A stretch of 64,000 nt of DNA from Vespula vulgaris (lineage: Eukaryota; Arthropoda; Insecta; Hymenoptera; Vespidae), in assembly GCF_905475345.1 (NCBI RefSeq), contig NC_066593.1:4879774-4943773 (forward strand), read 5' to 3'. Every line of letters starts with the position of its first letter. Position 1 is the stretch's first letter. Below the pieces are notes generated by a model. That model saw only the letters and a list, made by a program, of their open reading frames with translations, did no database searches and was not told the origin of the DNA. Shown here in pieces: positions 51,786 to 63,194 of the stretch. Both the position numbers and the translations under genes were made by a program.

Positions 51786-52136
51786 ATGAAGTCGCCAGGT
51801 TGGGAGTCATATTTAACAGGCAACACGGTTTCCTTTAAGTGCAAGCCATTGCTAGCGAGCAACAGAGTGCTGTTAATATATATCCAGAGAACGAGGTACA
51901 TGACAAACAGGTTTCTCCCTGGTGTTGTAGTCTGTCAAGAAGCCATTGAAGCGATCGGTGCCAAGTTGCCGTGGCAGGTGATTACGCTGAGGTCAAAGAA
52001 TCCGCCGGATAAGCTGATTCGCGAAATCAAGAAAATCTTGTGTCTACGCATGCGTGCGCGTCAAACGAAAAGGAAAAAGGGAGAGAAAAGAAACAAGAAA
52101 AAACCAAAAGAGGAAAACGACAATAAAAAAGGATAA
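51786..52136 (+). CDS. Unrecognised ORF of 116 codons with a basic tail
   Basis: The frame opens at ATG 51786 (MKSPGWESYLTG) and reads mixed, non-repetitive sequence such as RFLPGVVVCQEAIEAIGAKL and VITLRSKNPPDKLIREIKKI. It then ends in a Lys/Arg/Glu-rich tail before TAA. Codon and amino-acid mix over the first 95 codons is more protein-like than other free ORFs here. The EAIEAIGAKLP stretch faintly recalls the C-terminal helix of uL16-type ribosomal proteins, but the match is too short to use. It may be a real small gene, a decayed retrocopy or chance. No start or promoter evidence was found. Confidence 0.25.
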   Translation: MKSPGWESYLTGNTVSFKCKPLLASNRVLLIYIQRTRYMTNRFLPGVVVCQEAIEAIGAKLPWQVITLRSKNPPDKLIREIKKILCLRMRARQTKRKKGEKRNKKKPKEENDNKKG

Positions 52137-52145
52137 ATAAATAAG

Positions 52146-52180
<35 letters not shown>

Positions 52181-54200
52181 AACGTATCTCAGTTAATATG
52201 GATAGACATGTAAATACATATATCACGTATGAAGATGAATCGTGCTTGACGACTTTTCTATCGTTCCGACTGGTCTCGAGTTTTAGATAAACTATTCGTC
52301 GGCCAATAATAAGGATAAACCAGTCGCACCACTTAGAATTTTGCCGAACGTTAAGACTCTCTCGTGTGACTGGTTTAACACTAAGGATTAACTTCTATAA
52401 CGGTACCAAAAAGCGCCAGAGGATTGAACAGCAAAGATCCAACCACTTAGATCTGTTCACTCTCGGACACCCTTCTACATATACGTAGACGTAGAACAAG
52501 TATGTAGGCGTCCACTTTCGATGAATTCATGCGTACAGCCGGAAGAAGGATCATTCCGTTCAGCAAGAAGAATGATATACGTGGATCGGATTAAAAAAAA
52601 AAAAAATAATAAAAAAAATAAAAATAAAAATAAAAAAATAATAAAAAATAAAAAAAGAGATCGATAAGAGATTTAGATTAGTTGAAAAACGAAAAAAAAA
52701 AAACAGGAAAAAAAATACGGAGGAACGTTTGCAATCGTTTGATAAAGAAGTCAGATTATTTATTTGTTCTTTTCGAATTTCGTTTTCCTTTTCTTTTATT
52801 ACGACGACTATTTCACATTTGATTATTTCCAATTTTTTGCTGTTATTCTATCATTTTTTAATTAATTAATTAATTAATTTTTTTTTCTACTCAAGGTCCA
52901 TCCATTCTCCGTAATATATTTATTCACTTATACAATTCACCCTAATTGTAAAACGGACAAAGCAAGGGCAAATATTTCGCATACACGTTGGACAGATATG
53001 AAAGTTCTTGTAAGTTAATCCCAAATGCCAAGGACTCTTTCGTTTTTTCAAGCTCGAACGAGTAATATGTGAATTATGTGCCGTTTCTTTGGTAGATCCT
53101 CCTTCTTTCTCCCTCTCTCCTCCCTCACCCCCTCTCCCACCCCGCCCTTTCAAATAATTTAATTACGTTGCTTGGAAATAGCCGTAGGTTTTTTCGTGCT
53201 GGTACACAAACGCGAGACCGTAATGTACAAGGGGAGGGCTTCGTTTATTTTCGTTTTCTCTTTCTCACTCTCTCCCACACACACACACACACACACGTAC
53301 TCTCTCTCTCCCTCTCTGTTTGATTACATGCGTGCGGATCGCACGTAAATCTCATCAGATGTCCCTGTTAAACGATCGTGTCGCGCATCCGCGCTTTACA
53401 TGTCGCACATACTTACCTACTTTCACCCTCCGTCGTTTCGTATAAAATTCGAATTGTATTCGTGAATTATGAACACAGCGAGAGCAAATGAACGAAGGAA
53501 CGAACGAAGCTACGAACGAACGAAGGAACGAACTCGCTTAGCGCAAAATATCGTAAAGGATAAATCGCAAGGATATGCGATTATTGGGAGGTTCGTTCTC
53601 GCGAGCACCATGCTTACATACCGTTCGTTTCATATGTATGTATCTATCTATGTATATATTTATCTGTGTAGAACTTACTTACTTACATACGTAAATATAT
53701 GTATGTACGTATCTTCATACGTACTTACTTACGTACTATCCTACGTAGAACGTTTGTACGAAGGCACGAAAATTGTTCGAGAAAATTACGCCGGACTGTG
53801 GCTGACCCTCCTTCTGCTTCTCCGGTTGAGGTTAGGTCGTGTCACGGAGAAGCCCGTAAGTCCACGCCCCCATAACGATCGAAATTCATTTCCATAATTA
53901 TCTCACGAACGCGGACTCACGGCTCGTTCGTTCGTTCTTTCGTTCCTTCTTCGTTCGTTCCTCGATCTAACGTCGATCATATAACAGAACGCGCTTGGCC
54001 TCGATTCTTGCGCTCGAACACGAATTATTACAATTTTTATCATGAATCGTACGTCCATTTAAAAGTTATTTAATATCTTTTTCTTTCTATTGGTTTGTTT
54101 GTTTTTATTTCATTTTTCTTCCATCCCCTTCTATTTTTTCCGTCATCGACGGAAAGGGTTGTTGCATGTCGGTTTACGAGAAACAGCATTCTATTGGTTA
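52137..54200. other. Non-coding, repeat-rich DNA
   Basis: (AAAT)n at 52138-52180, A-rich and T-rich blocks, CA/CT runs at 53275-53312 and ACTT/ACGT-type repeats (53680-53760). A GTAAGT donor at 53856 follows a Leu-rich open frame; a minus-strand GTAAGT donor is at 53416-53411. Neither can be tied to a gene. Confidence 0.45.
52138..52180. repeat. (AAAT)n microsatellite
   Basis: About ten AAAT units directly after the stop of the ORF at 51786. Confidence 0.9.
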
Positions 54201-54339
54201 TACAGGTTGATTATAAAGTAAGGCCCTGTTTAGAGTATCTCGTTTGTGTTAGGGGTGATAGAAAAAAAGAAAGGAAATGTGGTAAGAAAAGTTTCACTAT
54301 TTACTGTCAGATATTTCTATATTTATGTTTTATATACAT

Positions 54340-54375
<36 letters not shown>

Positions 54376-54521
54376 CTAGAAATTAAAATGTTTAATTAAT
54401 TAAAAAAATACAGGTTGTCCCATAAAAAGAGAAAACTGAAATTCATTATAAGCTTTCGGTTTAATCGAAAGTCGAATGTTTTATTTCGTACCATTTAAAA
54501 GCATGAAATCATGAAATTTTT

Positions 54522-54571
<50 letters not shown>

Positions 54572-54639
54572 ATGTATTTCTTTTACTTCTCTAACAAAGG
54601 CCTTTCTTAAACCGGCCCTTAATTTATAATCAACCTGTA
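54201..54639. mobile_element. Tc1/mariner-type MITE with near-perfect terminal inverted repeats
   Basis: TACAGGTTGATTATAAA at 54201 is repeated exactly in reverse complement at 54639-54623. The similarity continues further in as AAGG(C/G)CC(T/G)GTTT. Both ends are flanked by TA, the Tc1/mariner target site. The 439-bp interior has no transposase. It contains a second terminus-like sequence, TACAGGTTGTCCCATAAAAA, at 54409, and two (TA)n arrays (about 54341-54372 and 54522-54562). This suggests a nested or composite copy. Confidence 0.75.
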
Positions 54640-56630
54640 TACGTACGTGTACTTACCTACGTATTTATATTTAGCCTTACAAGTACGACGTACTTTCCGT
54701 CTTTCGTACGAACGATTAAAATACTTTATAACGCATTTACATATTTCCCATCCCTTTCCGATCGTAAAGCAAAGCTTCGCCGTTTACGCGTAAATATATA
54801 CGGTGATACCTGTTCTCTCTTGTTCACCGTTACTTCTAAAAATACTCCTCTGCCTCGATATATCCCTCAGATGATTTAATACATGCTAGCAAACGAGATT
54901 AACTTTAAAAACGAGATTATATGTATACACTATGGTCTAATTTATTTATTTCATTTAAATTTCATATATTTTCTAACGCCTATTATTCTCTCTATATTCG
55001 ATTAACAATTTTGCTTTTCTTTTTACGTCCGTCTCATCACGTGAAGCGTAAGATTATGTATGCACAGCGAGGGGTTGTTTGAATCACGCGAGTGTCAAGT
55101 TTGATAGGTTTCAAGGGTGTTAGAGATTTTTTGCGCATCAAATTCAATCTATTGCAAATTGAATTCGATTTTTTTTTTTTTTTTTTTTTCCTTATAGACC
55201 GAGCTTTCATAAACGATTTTTTCTTTCCCCTTTTCGTCATTAACGATATCGAAACTTTTACTTTTAATTAAACTGATGTAGCAAATGTCGTAAATATAAA
55301 TATTTAATGGCAATTGAGTGACTCGTCATAATTCATAATTATAAATAAATGTGCGATTATAGACGAACAAATTCAATCGTTTTTTAAAACGTGATCGGAT
55401 GAATAGTATTGCGACAAGCATTATCAAAGTCCAACAGTATTGTTATCAATTTTTATTTGCGATACATCAAATTTTAATGTCGTCCGATCACATTCCGATC
55501 AAGGAGAATAATTATTTATGCGCAAAAACCGCATGCTTGACGTACAACAAAGATAACTTTGATCTACGTTTATTGAGTAACCTTATCGCTCAGGTCGTTA
55601 CACATTATATTGTTATCAATAATCAAATGAAAAAAAAAAACAAACCGTCGATAACATTCAAAGATCCAATTCGAAATGACTTTTTAATGGATTCGTAAAT
55701 ATTTTCATTTTTCGTCGTTTCGTTGAGCAACAGATAAACGTATTTCACAAAATATTCGTATTATAACGTTGGAAATTTTTCTGTTATAAACAGGAATGCG
55801 TGAAATTGTAGTTAATCTCAAGGTCATCGCGTATACGCGTTGCGAATGTCGTTAGTAGATAAATTATATTTATTTTCTTTTTTTTTCTATCTCACTTCAA
55901 CTCACCCATCCCACTCTTGCTATATTCTCTCTCTTCTTCCCATTTCTCTTCTTGTCCTTTATTCAATCCTTATTTTACTAGCTTTTATCGACCGTAAACT
56001 TCACGATCTAGGGATCTATGATCTGCCGCATTCTATTATATACTAGAATATTATACTTAAATATCGGAATAGCTTGTAATGACGTATAATTTTGTTGTAC
56101 GCTTAGACGTTGCTGCATTGGTCTCTTCCGATTTATTCGTTTTCCTATCGAATCTATAAATTTATTCGCGTTATTCGTATTGCACGGGTCTTTGGTCATG
56201 TGCATCGATAACGAAGATACGACAATTTATAAATGATCTTCTTATCGCAAACCCATTGTCCCGTAATTTCCGACAAGTGTAATTCCATTGATCGTGATCT
56301 TTTATTTATCACAATTTTTATATATACTCACGATAGTTCATACACGGTAATTACGACACTGACAACTAAGTCGTATATATTTCGATGTTTAACAACAAAT
56401 ACTTTTGTATTATGCAAGAGAAAATATTTGCGTTTTTTTTTTCTTTTTTTACGATTCAGATTATTTTCAAAATTATTTGAATATCTTAAAAATAACTTGT
56501 AAGTAAAAAGATATTTCTGTTTTATGTTTTCTCTTAATAAGTGGAATTGGATACTCGTGTAAAGTTGATATTTTTTCAGAAAAACAAACTATAGCAAAAA
56601 GTAAAGTGACTTTCATTGTGTTTAATATCG

Positions 56631-56671
<41 letters not shown>

Positions 56672-57267
56672 TATATTTATCGATTAAGATTCGCAGTCAT
56701 TAAAAAAAGTAAAAAAATTTCTTACTCTCTAATTCCTTCTCTAGATTATTAAAATACGTAAATAATTGCGTAATATACAATAAATCATAGAATCAATTCT
56801 TTTCAACTCTCTCTCTCTCTCTCTCTTTTCTTTTTTTTGTGACTTATTGTTATTCTCCATTATCATAATTATCGGCACGGATTAGTTCGCGAAGATCCGG
56901 CTCTCGTAATATTGGTATAAGAAAGAATTCCAGTAACGTGGGTAGGCTTGTAAAAAAAAAGAAAAGAAAAAAAAAAAGAAGAACTAATCGATGTTGTAAG
57001 AGATCACGTCGTTTCTCCGAATATTTTTCTATGGTGCCGTAATATTTTCGAATAATACATTTCGAAGGAACTTCGACGAAGCATTCGGAAGGTGTTTCAA
57101 CGTCGTAACAAAGGATCGTTGCAATGTAGAAAAAAAAAGAAAGTAAATAAAAGAAAAAAAGAAAATAAATGAAAAATAAGGAAATACAACAAAAAATAAA
57201 AATAAAGAAGTAAAAAGTAAAAGTCATACCCGCGAATATACACACACATACACACACACGCGCATAT

Positions 57268-57305
<38 letters not shown>

Positions 57306-57639
57306 CGAAGGCAAGAGGAGAAGCAGATCTTTTTCTCGATATTTGCCATAAGGACAGAGTCCCTCAAGATCTTTCGAAATTGCGTAGGCGTACTTATACC
57401 CTTCGGACAAGTCGACACGTATCACACGTATCGACACGTACACACACACATGTATATACGCACGCATATGCAACATACACACATATATTCGTATTTATGT
57501 ATTCACGATGTGGTCTTCTTTGCGTGAACCCGCGTACACGTACGTATATATATGTATGTATATGTGTATGCACGACATCGTGGTACGTACGTATACAGAG
57601 GACATACGACCCGAGAGACTCTCGAGTAGCGTATGATAG
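54640..57639. other. AT-rich non-coding DNA
   Basis: Poly-T at 55169-55190, (TA)n at 56635-56662 and 57270-57300, and CA/GT-rich runs near 57240 and 57440. A 99-codon frame at 55399-55698 lacks supporting signals. I see no supported gene. Confidence 0.5.
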
Positions 57640-57830
57640 GGTGGGGAGCGAACATTTTCGTGTAGGTTCACGCAACACCGAAGTTAGCCGAACGCCAGCC
57701 GAACATAGCCGAAGCTTCGCGGAGCCGGTTGTCGCGGGCTTGCCAGATACGCGCTCGCTCAGTATCGCGTCAGCTTCGAGTGGTATTGGTCAGTGATCTG
57801 AACGTCAGAGCAGGGCCGGTCGTCGTCGCG
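57640..57830 (+). promoter_or_regulatory. GC-rich promoter-like zone with TCAGT initiators
   Basis: Composition switches abruptly to GC-rich. TCAGT, the arthropod initiator motif, occurs at 57759-57763 and 57790-57794. The second is followed by GGTCG at 57818, close to the usual position of a downstream promoter element. A possible leader runs to a GTAAGT donor at 58524. The gene it would serve probably continues to the right of the window. Confidence 0.35.
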
Positions 57831-57846
57831 GTTATTTTTCTTCCCT

Positions 57847-57925
57847 TCTTCTTCGTCTTCGTCTTCGTCTTCGTCTTCGTCTTCTTCTTCGTCTTCGTCT
57901 TCATCTTCATCTTCATCTTCGTCGT
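57847..57925. repeat. (TTCGTC)n/(TTCATC)n hexanucleotide repeat
   Basis: About twelve TTCGTC/TTCTTC/TTCATC units in the presumed leader after the promoter-like zone. Translations are repetitive Phe/Val or Ser and are probably meaningless. Confidence 0.85.
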
Positions 57926-58675
57926 ACATTATTTTTTGTTTTTATTATTTTATTCCATTTTACTACACTCCCCCTTTTTTCCTTCTCTTTTCTTTTCTCC
58001 AAGAAATCAAGATCGCTCTTCGCTTTTGTCGAGTTCGTTTCAATTATATTACGATTTCTATTTTGTTCTTCTTTCTTTTTTTCTCTTCTTTTCTTTTTAT
58101 TCTCACATCATTTATCGTGGCGTAATTTTTATTTCTTTTTTTTTTCTTCTTCTTTTTCACAAAAATCAACGTTTCTTCTTCGGTCACCTTGGTCGCAACG
58201 GAATATATCGTAACGTATATACGTACATATGTATATATATATATACACATATATGTATACATACGAAGGGACAAAAAAAACGGATACATATTAGAGGTGC
58301 ATATACATATATACGATAATACAGTGTGCTACAGTGGAGTTACTAGTGAAGATTGGAAAAAGAAGGAAAGAAGAAAAAAGAGGAGAAAGAAAAAAAAGAA
58401 ACAGAAGAAAACCGTTGGCGACCGTTGGCGATCGTTGGCTGTTTTTCCACGAAGAGATCTTTTTTTTTTTTTTCTTTTTCAATACAAATCTCGAATCCCA
58501 GAGCAACGACACGATCGGTAAATGTAAGTAAATAGAATCGATAAATGTAGTAAATTTTTTTCATCTTTCGAACGTTTTATTCTTTTTATATCGATTTCAT
58601 TGTTTTATCGTTTTAACACATACACACATACACACACATATGTCTCAACGTAATAATTTTCTTTTCTTTTCTTTT

Positions 58676-58707
58676 CTATTCTATTCTATTCTATTCTATT
58701 CTATTCT
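58676..58707. repeat. (TTCTA)n pentanucleotide repeat
   Basis: About six TTCTA units preceded by TTTTC units. Confidence 0.9.
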
Positions 58708-59496
58708 GTTTTTCCATAGTTTTTTTCTTAAACAAATTTTTCATAAAACGATATCGAATAACAATTGTTGCACAAAAGCTAACCTCAAGCTACGACCGCC
58801 ATGATAGTTGCGTTATATCACGATATAGCCGAACAGTATAATCGTCGTATTGGAAGAAAAATATTTTCGAAATGCGCGCGCTTATTTTATCGAATAACCT
58901 ATACGTTTTTCTTATTTTTTTTTCCTTTCTTCATTTTTCGTAATTTCGATTGTATCTCGTACGTTGACCTAGCGAATAATCACGATTAATTCTTCGTGGA
59001 AGAATCTACGTAGAAGAAGACAAATACTGCGTTATCATCGTATTAATACGAAATAGGTAAAGATTTATATAAGATAAAATATTCAAGATAATATCTGCGT
59101 ATTATCGAATAATATAACGAACCGAACATAATATAATTAATGAATTGAAATGAAGAAAAAAAAAAAGATACATTTATTGATTAGTTTATAGGTATATACG
59201 TAGAAAAATATTTTCCAAGTACAAAGGTGTATGATCTTATTGCTCAGCAGTCGTCGTCGTCGTCGTCGTTGTTGTTGTTGTTTTCTTTTTCGTTCTTTTT
59301 TATTTGTTTTTTATTTCTTCTTCGTTCTTGGACAAACATTATTACGAAATAAGGAATTAGAACTTTCCTCGAATAATCTTTTTATGATAGTCGTTACGTG
59401 TTTTGACGAAGGTAGAGTAGTACTTGAAGGAAAGAAAAAAAGAGAAAGAAAGAAAGAAAGAAAGAAAGAAAAAAGAGAGAAAGAGAAAAAAAGAAA

Positions 59497-59616
59497 ATGG
59501 CGTCTGAAGAGGGCACACTCTCAGGGCCCATCGAGAAGATCGTAAAATCGGAGAAGTCCGGTGTGCCCAGCCCCGGTTTCTCTTTCACGTTCTTCTTATT
59601 TTTATCTCACCGTTAG
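59497..59616 (+). CDS. Possible first coding exon or short ORF
   Basis: ATG at 59497 in context AAAATGGCG opens MASEEGTLSGPIEKIVKSEK and continues SGVPSPG before drifting into hydrophobic residues and a TAG at 59614. The first 27 codons have balanced, GC-richer composition unlike the surroundings. The true exon may therefore end at an internal donor, for example ATC|GTAAAA or CCG|GTTTCT. It lies about 1 kb downstream of the promoter-like zone. Peptide not recognised. Confidence 0.22.
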   Translation: MASEEGTLSGPIEKIVKSEKSGVPSPGFSFTFFLFLSHR

Positions 59617-62021
59617 TAGGTAGTTATCGGTATAGTCGATTAACGAACGAGATTTTCGTTTACCTTTTTAGTTTATGAATTTGATGTATTGATACGTATA
59701 CAACATATTGATACATATACCGCGTACAACGTTTGTAATTTATAGAATCTTGTCGATAAGGCATTATTTCGATTAAGAATTAATTTTAAATAGTTATTCA
59801 TCGGATAGATAAAATTTAAAGGAGATAGTTTAGATAATTGATCAGTATTTATTCATAATGAAAATTATCGATAGATAATGTAGGTGGACAAAATTGACAT
59901 CGAGACTCGATTAATATATAAATCGTCGATCATGTAGATAGAAACGTTCGTAATAATTCGTCGATAGTTTATAAAATGTATCATCTGTGTTTATATAATA
60001 ACAAAGAAACTAGATATTACGATGATTTTTTTTTTTTTTTTTTTTTGTATAAATACTATATCAGAAATAATCGTATATCTATAAAGTATTCGCCATTTAT
60101 TTTACAGAATACTTTATTATTAATCGGTTAATAAAATTATCGATGAAAGAACATGTAATGTAAGAAAGCTTGGAGTATCAATATAGATCGCATTTAATTT
60201 AATTTTTGATTACACTTATATATACATATATACGTCGCCTACGTACGTATTTATAAACACACGCGTGTATCTCAAAATTCAAAGGACACTTTCAGGACGA
60301 CGAATTTTTTTATTATGTAGAGATGAATCTGATACGGATTCGAATTCTTAAAATACGCGTAATCATTCCCCGTTGCGATTTCTGTCCCGTCGAGGTTAAA
60401 ATCGAATGTGTGTCACGTTCACCGTCGGCGGCGTCGATTAGTAATCGGAGCGCGCTCGCAGCAATTACGCTCGAAAAAGTCAATGTTACGGAGAAAGGTT
60501 TCGGTGCGCGGAGATTGATTGCGTAATAATCGGCCGATTCAGAATGTGCTTTTAGATACGACATTATCTTTACATGCGTGCTATGTTCTTCTCTTCTACA
60601 ATTAAGTTTCAGCTTTGTTCCACTCTGCTCTGTTTTGTTGCGCTTTGCTATGCTATATTGTGTTGTGCTATACTGTGTTCTACTGTGCACAGATTTACTT
60701 GGCTTTGGAGAAAGTGATCGTACGTATCTATATATGTATATATGTATATATGTATATATGTAAACGCATATATGTTAATACATCGTACATCTATCTATGT
60801 ATTTACGTATATATGTTGTATGTATATTAACACGTACGCATTCCGTCGTCGTAAAATATTTATATATGCATATATATATATATGCATACATAGATTCATA
60901 GATCGTACATATGCTTTCTTAAACAAAGCGTCGAAACTGGGTTCACAGAGAAACTAGTAATTAGATATCGCGCTCTGTTAAACTTTTTAAATGAAAAATA
61001 TGCAACGTAAAATGTTAGAAATAATTTCGTTTGGTTTTACTTCTCTCTGTCTCTCTCTCTCTCTCTCTCTTTCTTTGCTTTTCTTTTTCCCCGTTGACCT
61101 TTGGAAAAATACCGATGCTCCACGCATTTCTTAGTATTATTTGTTTATTTAATACAACGTAACTCGATGTAAACAGCGTGTACGAGATAGATATTGTTCA
61201 AGAGACCTTCGTCATTCGTACTATTTTCCTTCTTTCTTTCTTCTCTCTCTTTTTTTTTTTGGTGCTTCATAGATAATATATCACACGATTCGTCACAATT
61301 TCTACGACTAAAAGAAAAAAAATGTCAATATCTATTTCGTTAGAGATAGAATTTCTATTAGATTTGTTGTTGGAAATATTACAACGATTTATTATGTAAA
61401 AGATTTCATTTATCGAAGCTTTCTCTCTCTCTCTTTCTCTCATTTTCTCTAATCGATACGTAATATATTTTTTAATTCAAAGGATAGTCAAATACGAAAT
61501 CGTTTAATTATCAAAAAGTATATCAAAAACGTATCATCTACGACGATCAAAATGGTTTATTAAAATAGCAAGGGAAGCTTCTCTATCTCTCTCACTCTCC
61601 CTCTCTTTCTCTCTATCTTTTTTCTCAATTACAAAGGCTTATAAAAACGTTAAATAATGTGGTCGAAGGTCGGACAGGTATTTCAATAAGCTGTCCGATA
61701 TTGAAATATCGTCTCGATCGACCGTCATTTCGCGCGTAAATCACTCAAATTATTTTGCTACACAATTAAATAGTTCGTACACAGAGCCACAATTACATAG
61801 ATTGATACACACACATACATACATGTATAATATATACATATACATATACACATACACACATATACAGGAGGGAACGTGCACAAAGTGCGATCGTGCATGG
61901 TAATAGACCGAGAGAGTCTCATCAGTGGCAAAAGGGCTCGAGAAGATGAGAGTGAGTGAGCAAGAGAGAGATAGAACGAACGAGAGAATGAAAGAGAGAG
62001 AAAGAAAGAGAGTGAACGAAC

Positions 62022-62059
<38 letters not shown>

Positions 62060-63159
62060 AAAGAAAGTTCGCTTTTTACACGGACGTAGCTAGGATAATA
62101 TACGATATATACGGTGTAACGAGCTATGTAATGGGTAATAGTTCGTAATGATATAATGCCTGCATTCCTCACGGTCTCTGTCTGCTATAACAAACATTGT
62201 TAGGGAACAAAATACGTTGTGTGAGTTCTCTGACCGCGTTGGATCGAATCGAAGAAAAGGAAAGGAAGTTGAGGGGTCTACTTGGTCGCACTTGTTTGCC
62301 ATGTCGAATGATAAAGAATTCCTGATAAACGTGGAAAAAGAGTATATGTGACCGTATTTACATATATATACACGTATATATGTATTTAGCTACACGTACA
62401 TACATATATGTACACACACACACACACACGTGCGAGGATGAGCGCATGTTCGACCGAATTACGCGAAGATCAACGAGCCGAAGATAAAAGGGAACATAGC
62501 GGTGAAAGACTTGCGTGAGGCTTACACGAGATAAGATAAAAACGTAGCGTATTACGTTTTATTCGACGACTAATTAGAACTCCTGATACTCTCTTGTTCT
62601 CCTCATCTATTAACGATAAGACAGAACCGATCGCCGATAATGCCGAGATCGAATGCGACTTCTGAAGAATATCGCGATACTCTCGATGTTCTCTCTTACG
62701 TCGTATATCCTTCGACGCGAGAATACTCTTCACGAGAAATAATCATCGAATTCATCGTTTTCATTTATATAACATCGCTTTTAATTTTGTTAACGTTGAT
62801 CATTTGTTCGAAGAATATGTCACAAAAAAAAAAAAAAGTAGAAAGTGCCTTGCATCTCTCGATGCAATCTATCGTTAGATTTGTAAGATTTAAAAAATCC
62901 CGACGAATCCGAAAACTGTCCGATAGAAATTATTCTTTATAATCTTTCTCCGGTCTATAACGTAGAAAAAATCACGTTCTCTCACGAATTCGACGAATTC
63001 GACGAATTATGTCAGGAGGTCGGTTTCACGCAAACAACGCGACTTATACCCTAAACGAGTTTCTTCGCTCGATTCTCTTCGCGTTCGATTCATCGAACTG
63101 TGACTAGCAATTCCAACAGTTACCGACTTTCTACGCTAGAGTAAGCGCCACGATTCAAA

Positions 63160-63194
63160 GGGGTGAGAGGGGGAGGGAAAGGGGGAAGTGGGGG
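63160..63194 (+). other. G-quadruplex candidate
   Basis: Five G-runs of 3-5 bases separated by loops of 1-5 bases (TGAGA, A, AAA, AAGT) fit the G4 pattern on the plus strand in an otherwise AT-rich region. Confidence 0.6.

Noticed and set aside
55399..55698. 99-codon plus-strand frame with little repeat content
   Set aside because: AT-rich codon use equals the background, there is no promoter or splice signal, and the length is within chance for such DNA.
56850..57482. 210-codon minus-strand frame
   Set aside because: It runs through TA and CA/GT repeats and A-rich blocks; the amino-acid mix is biased and matches no family known to me.
58044..58564. Lys/Glu- and Phe-rich small frames on both strands
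   Set aside because: Translations of purine or pyrimidine tracts in the presumed leader; no support as genes.
62640..62942. 100-codon plus-strand frame with one hydrophobic segment
   Set aside because: It overlaps an equally open minus-strand frame, and codon use is at background level; hydrophobic runs are common in T-rich DNA.
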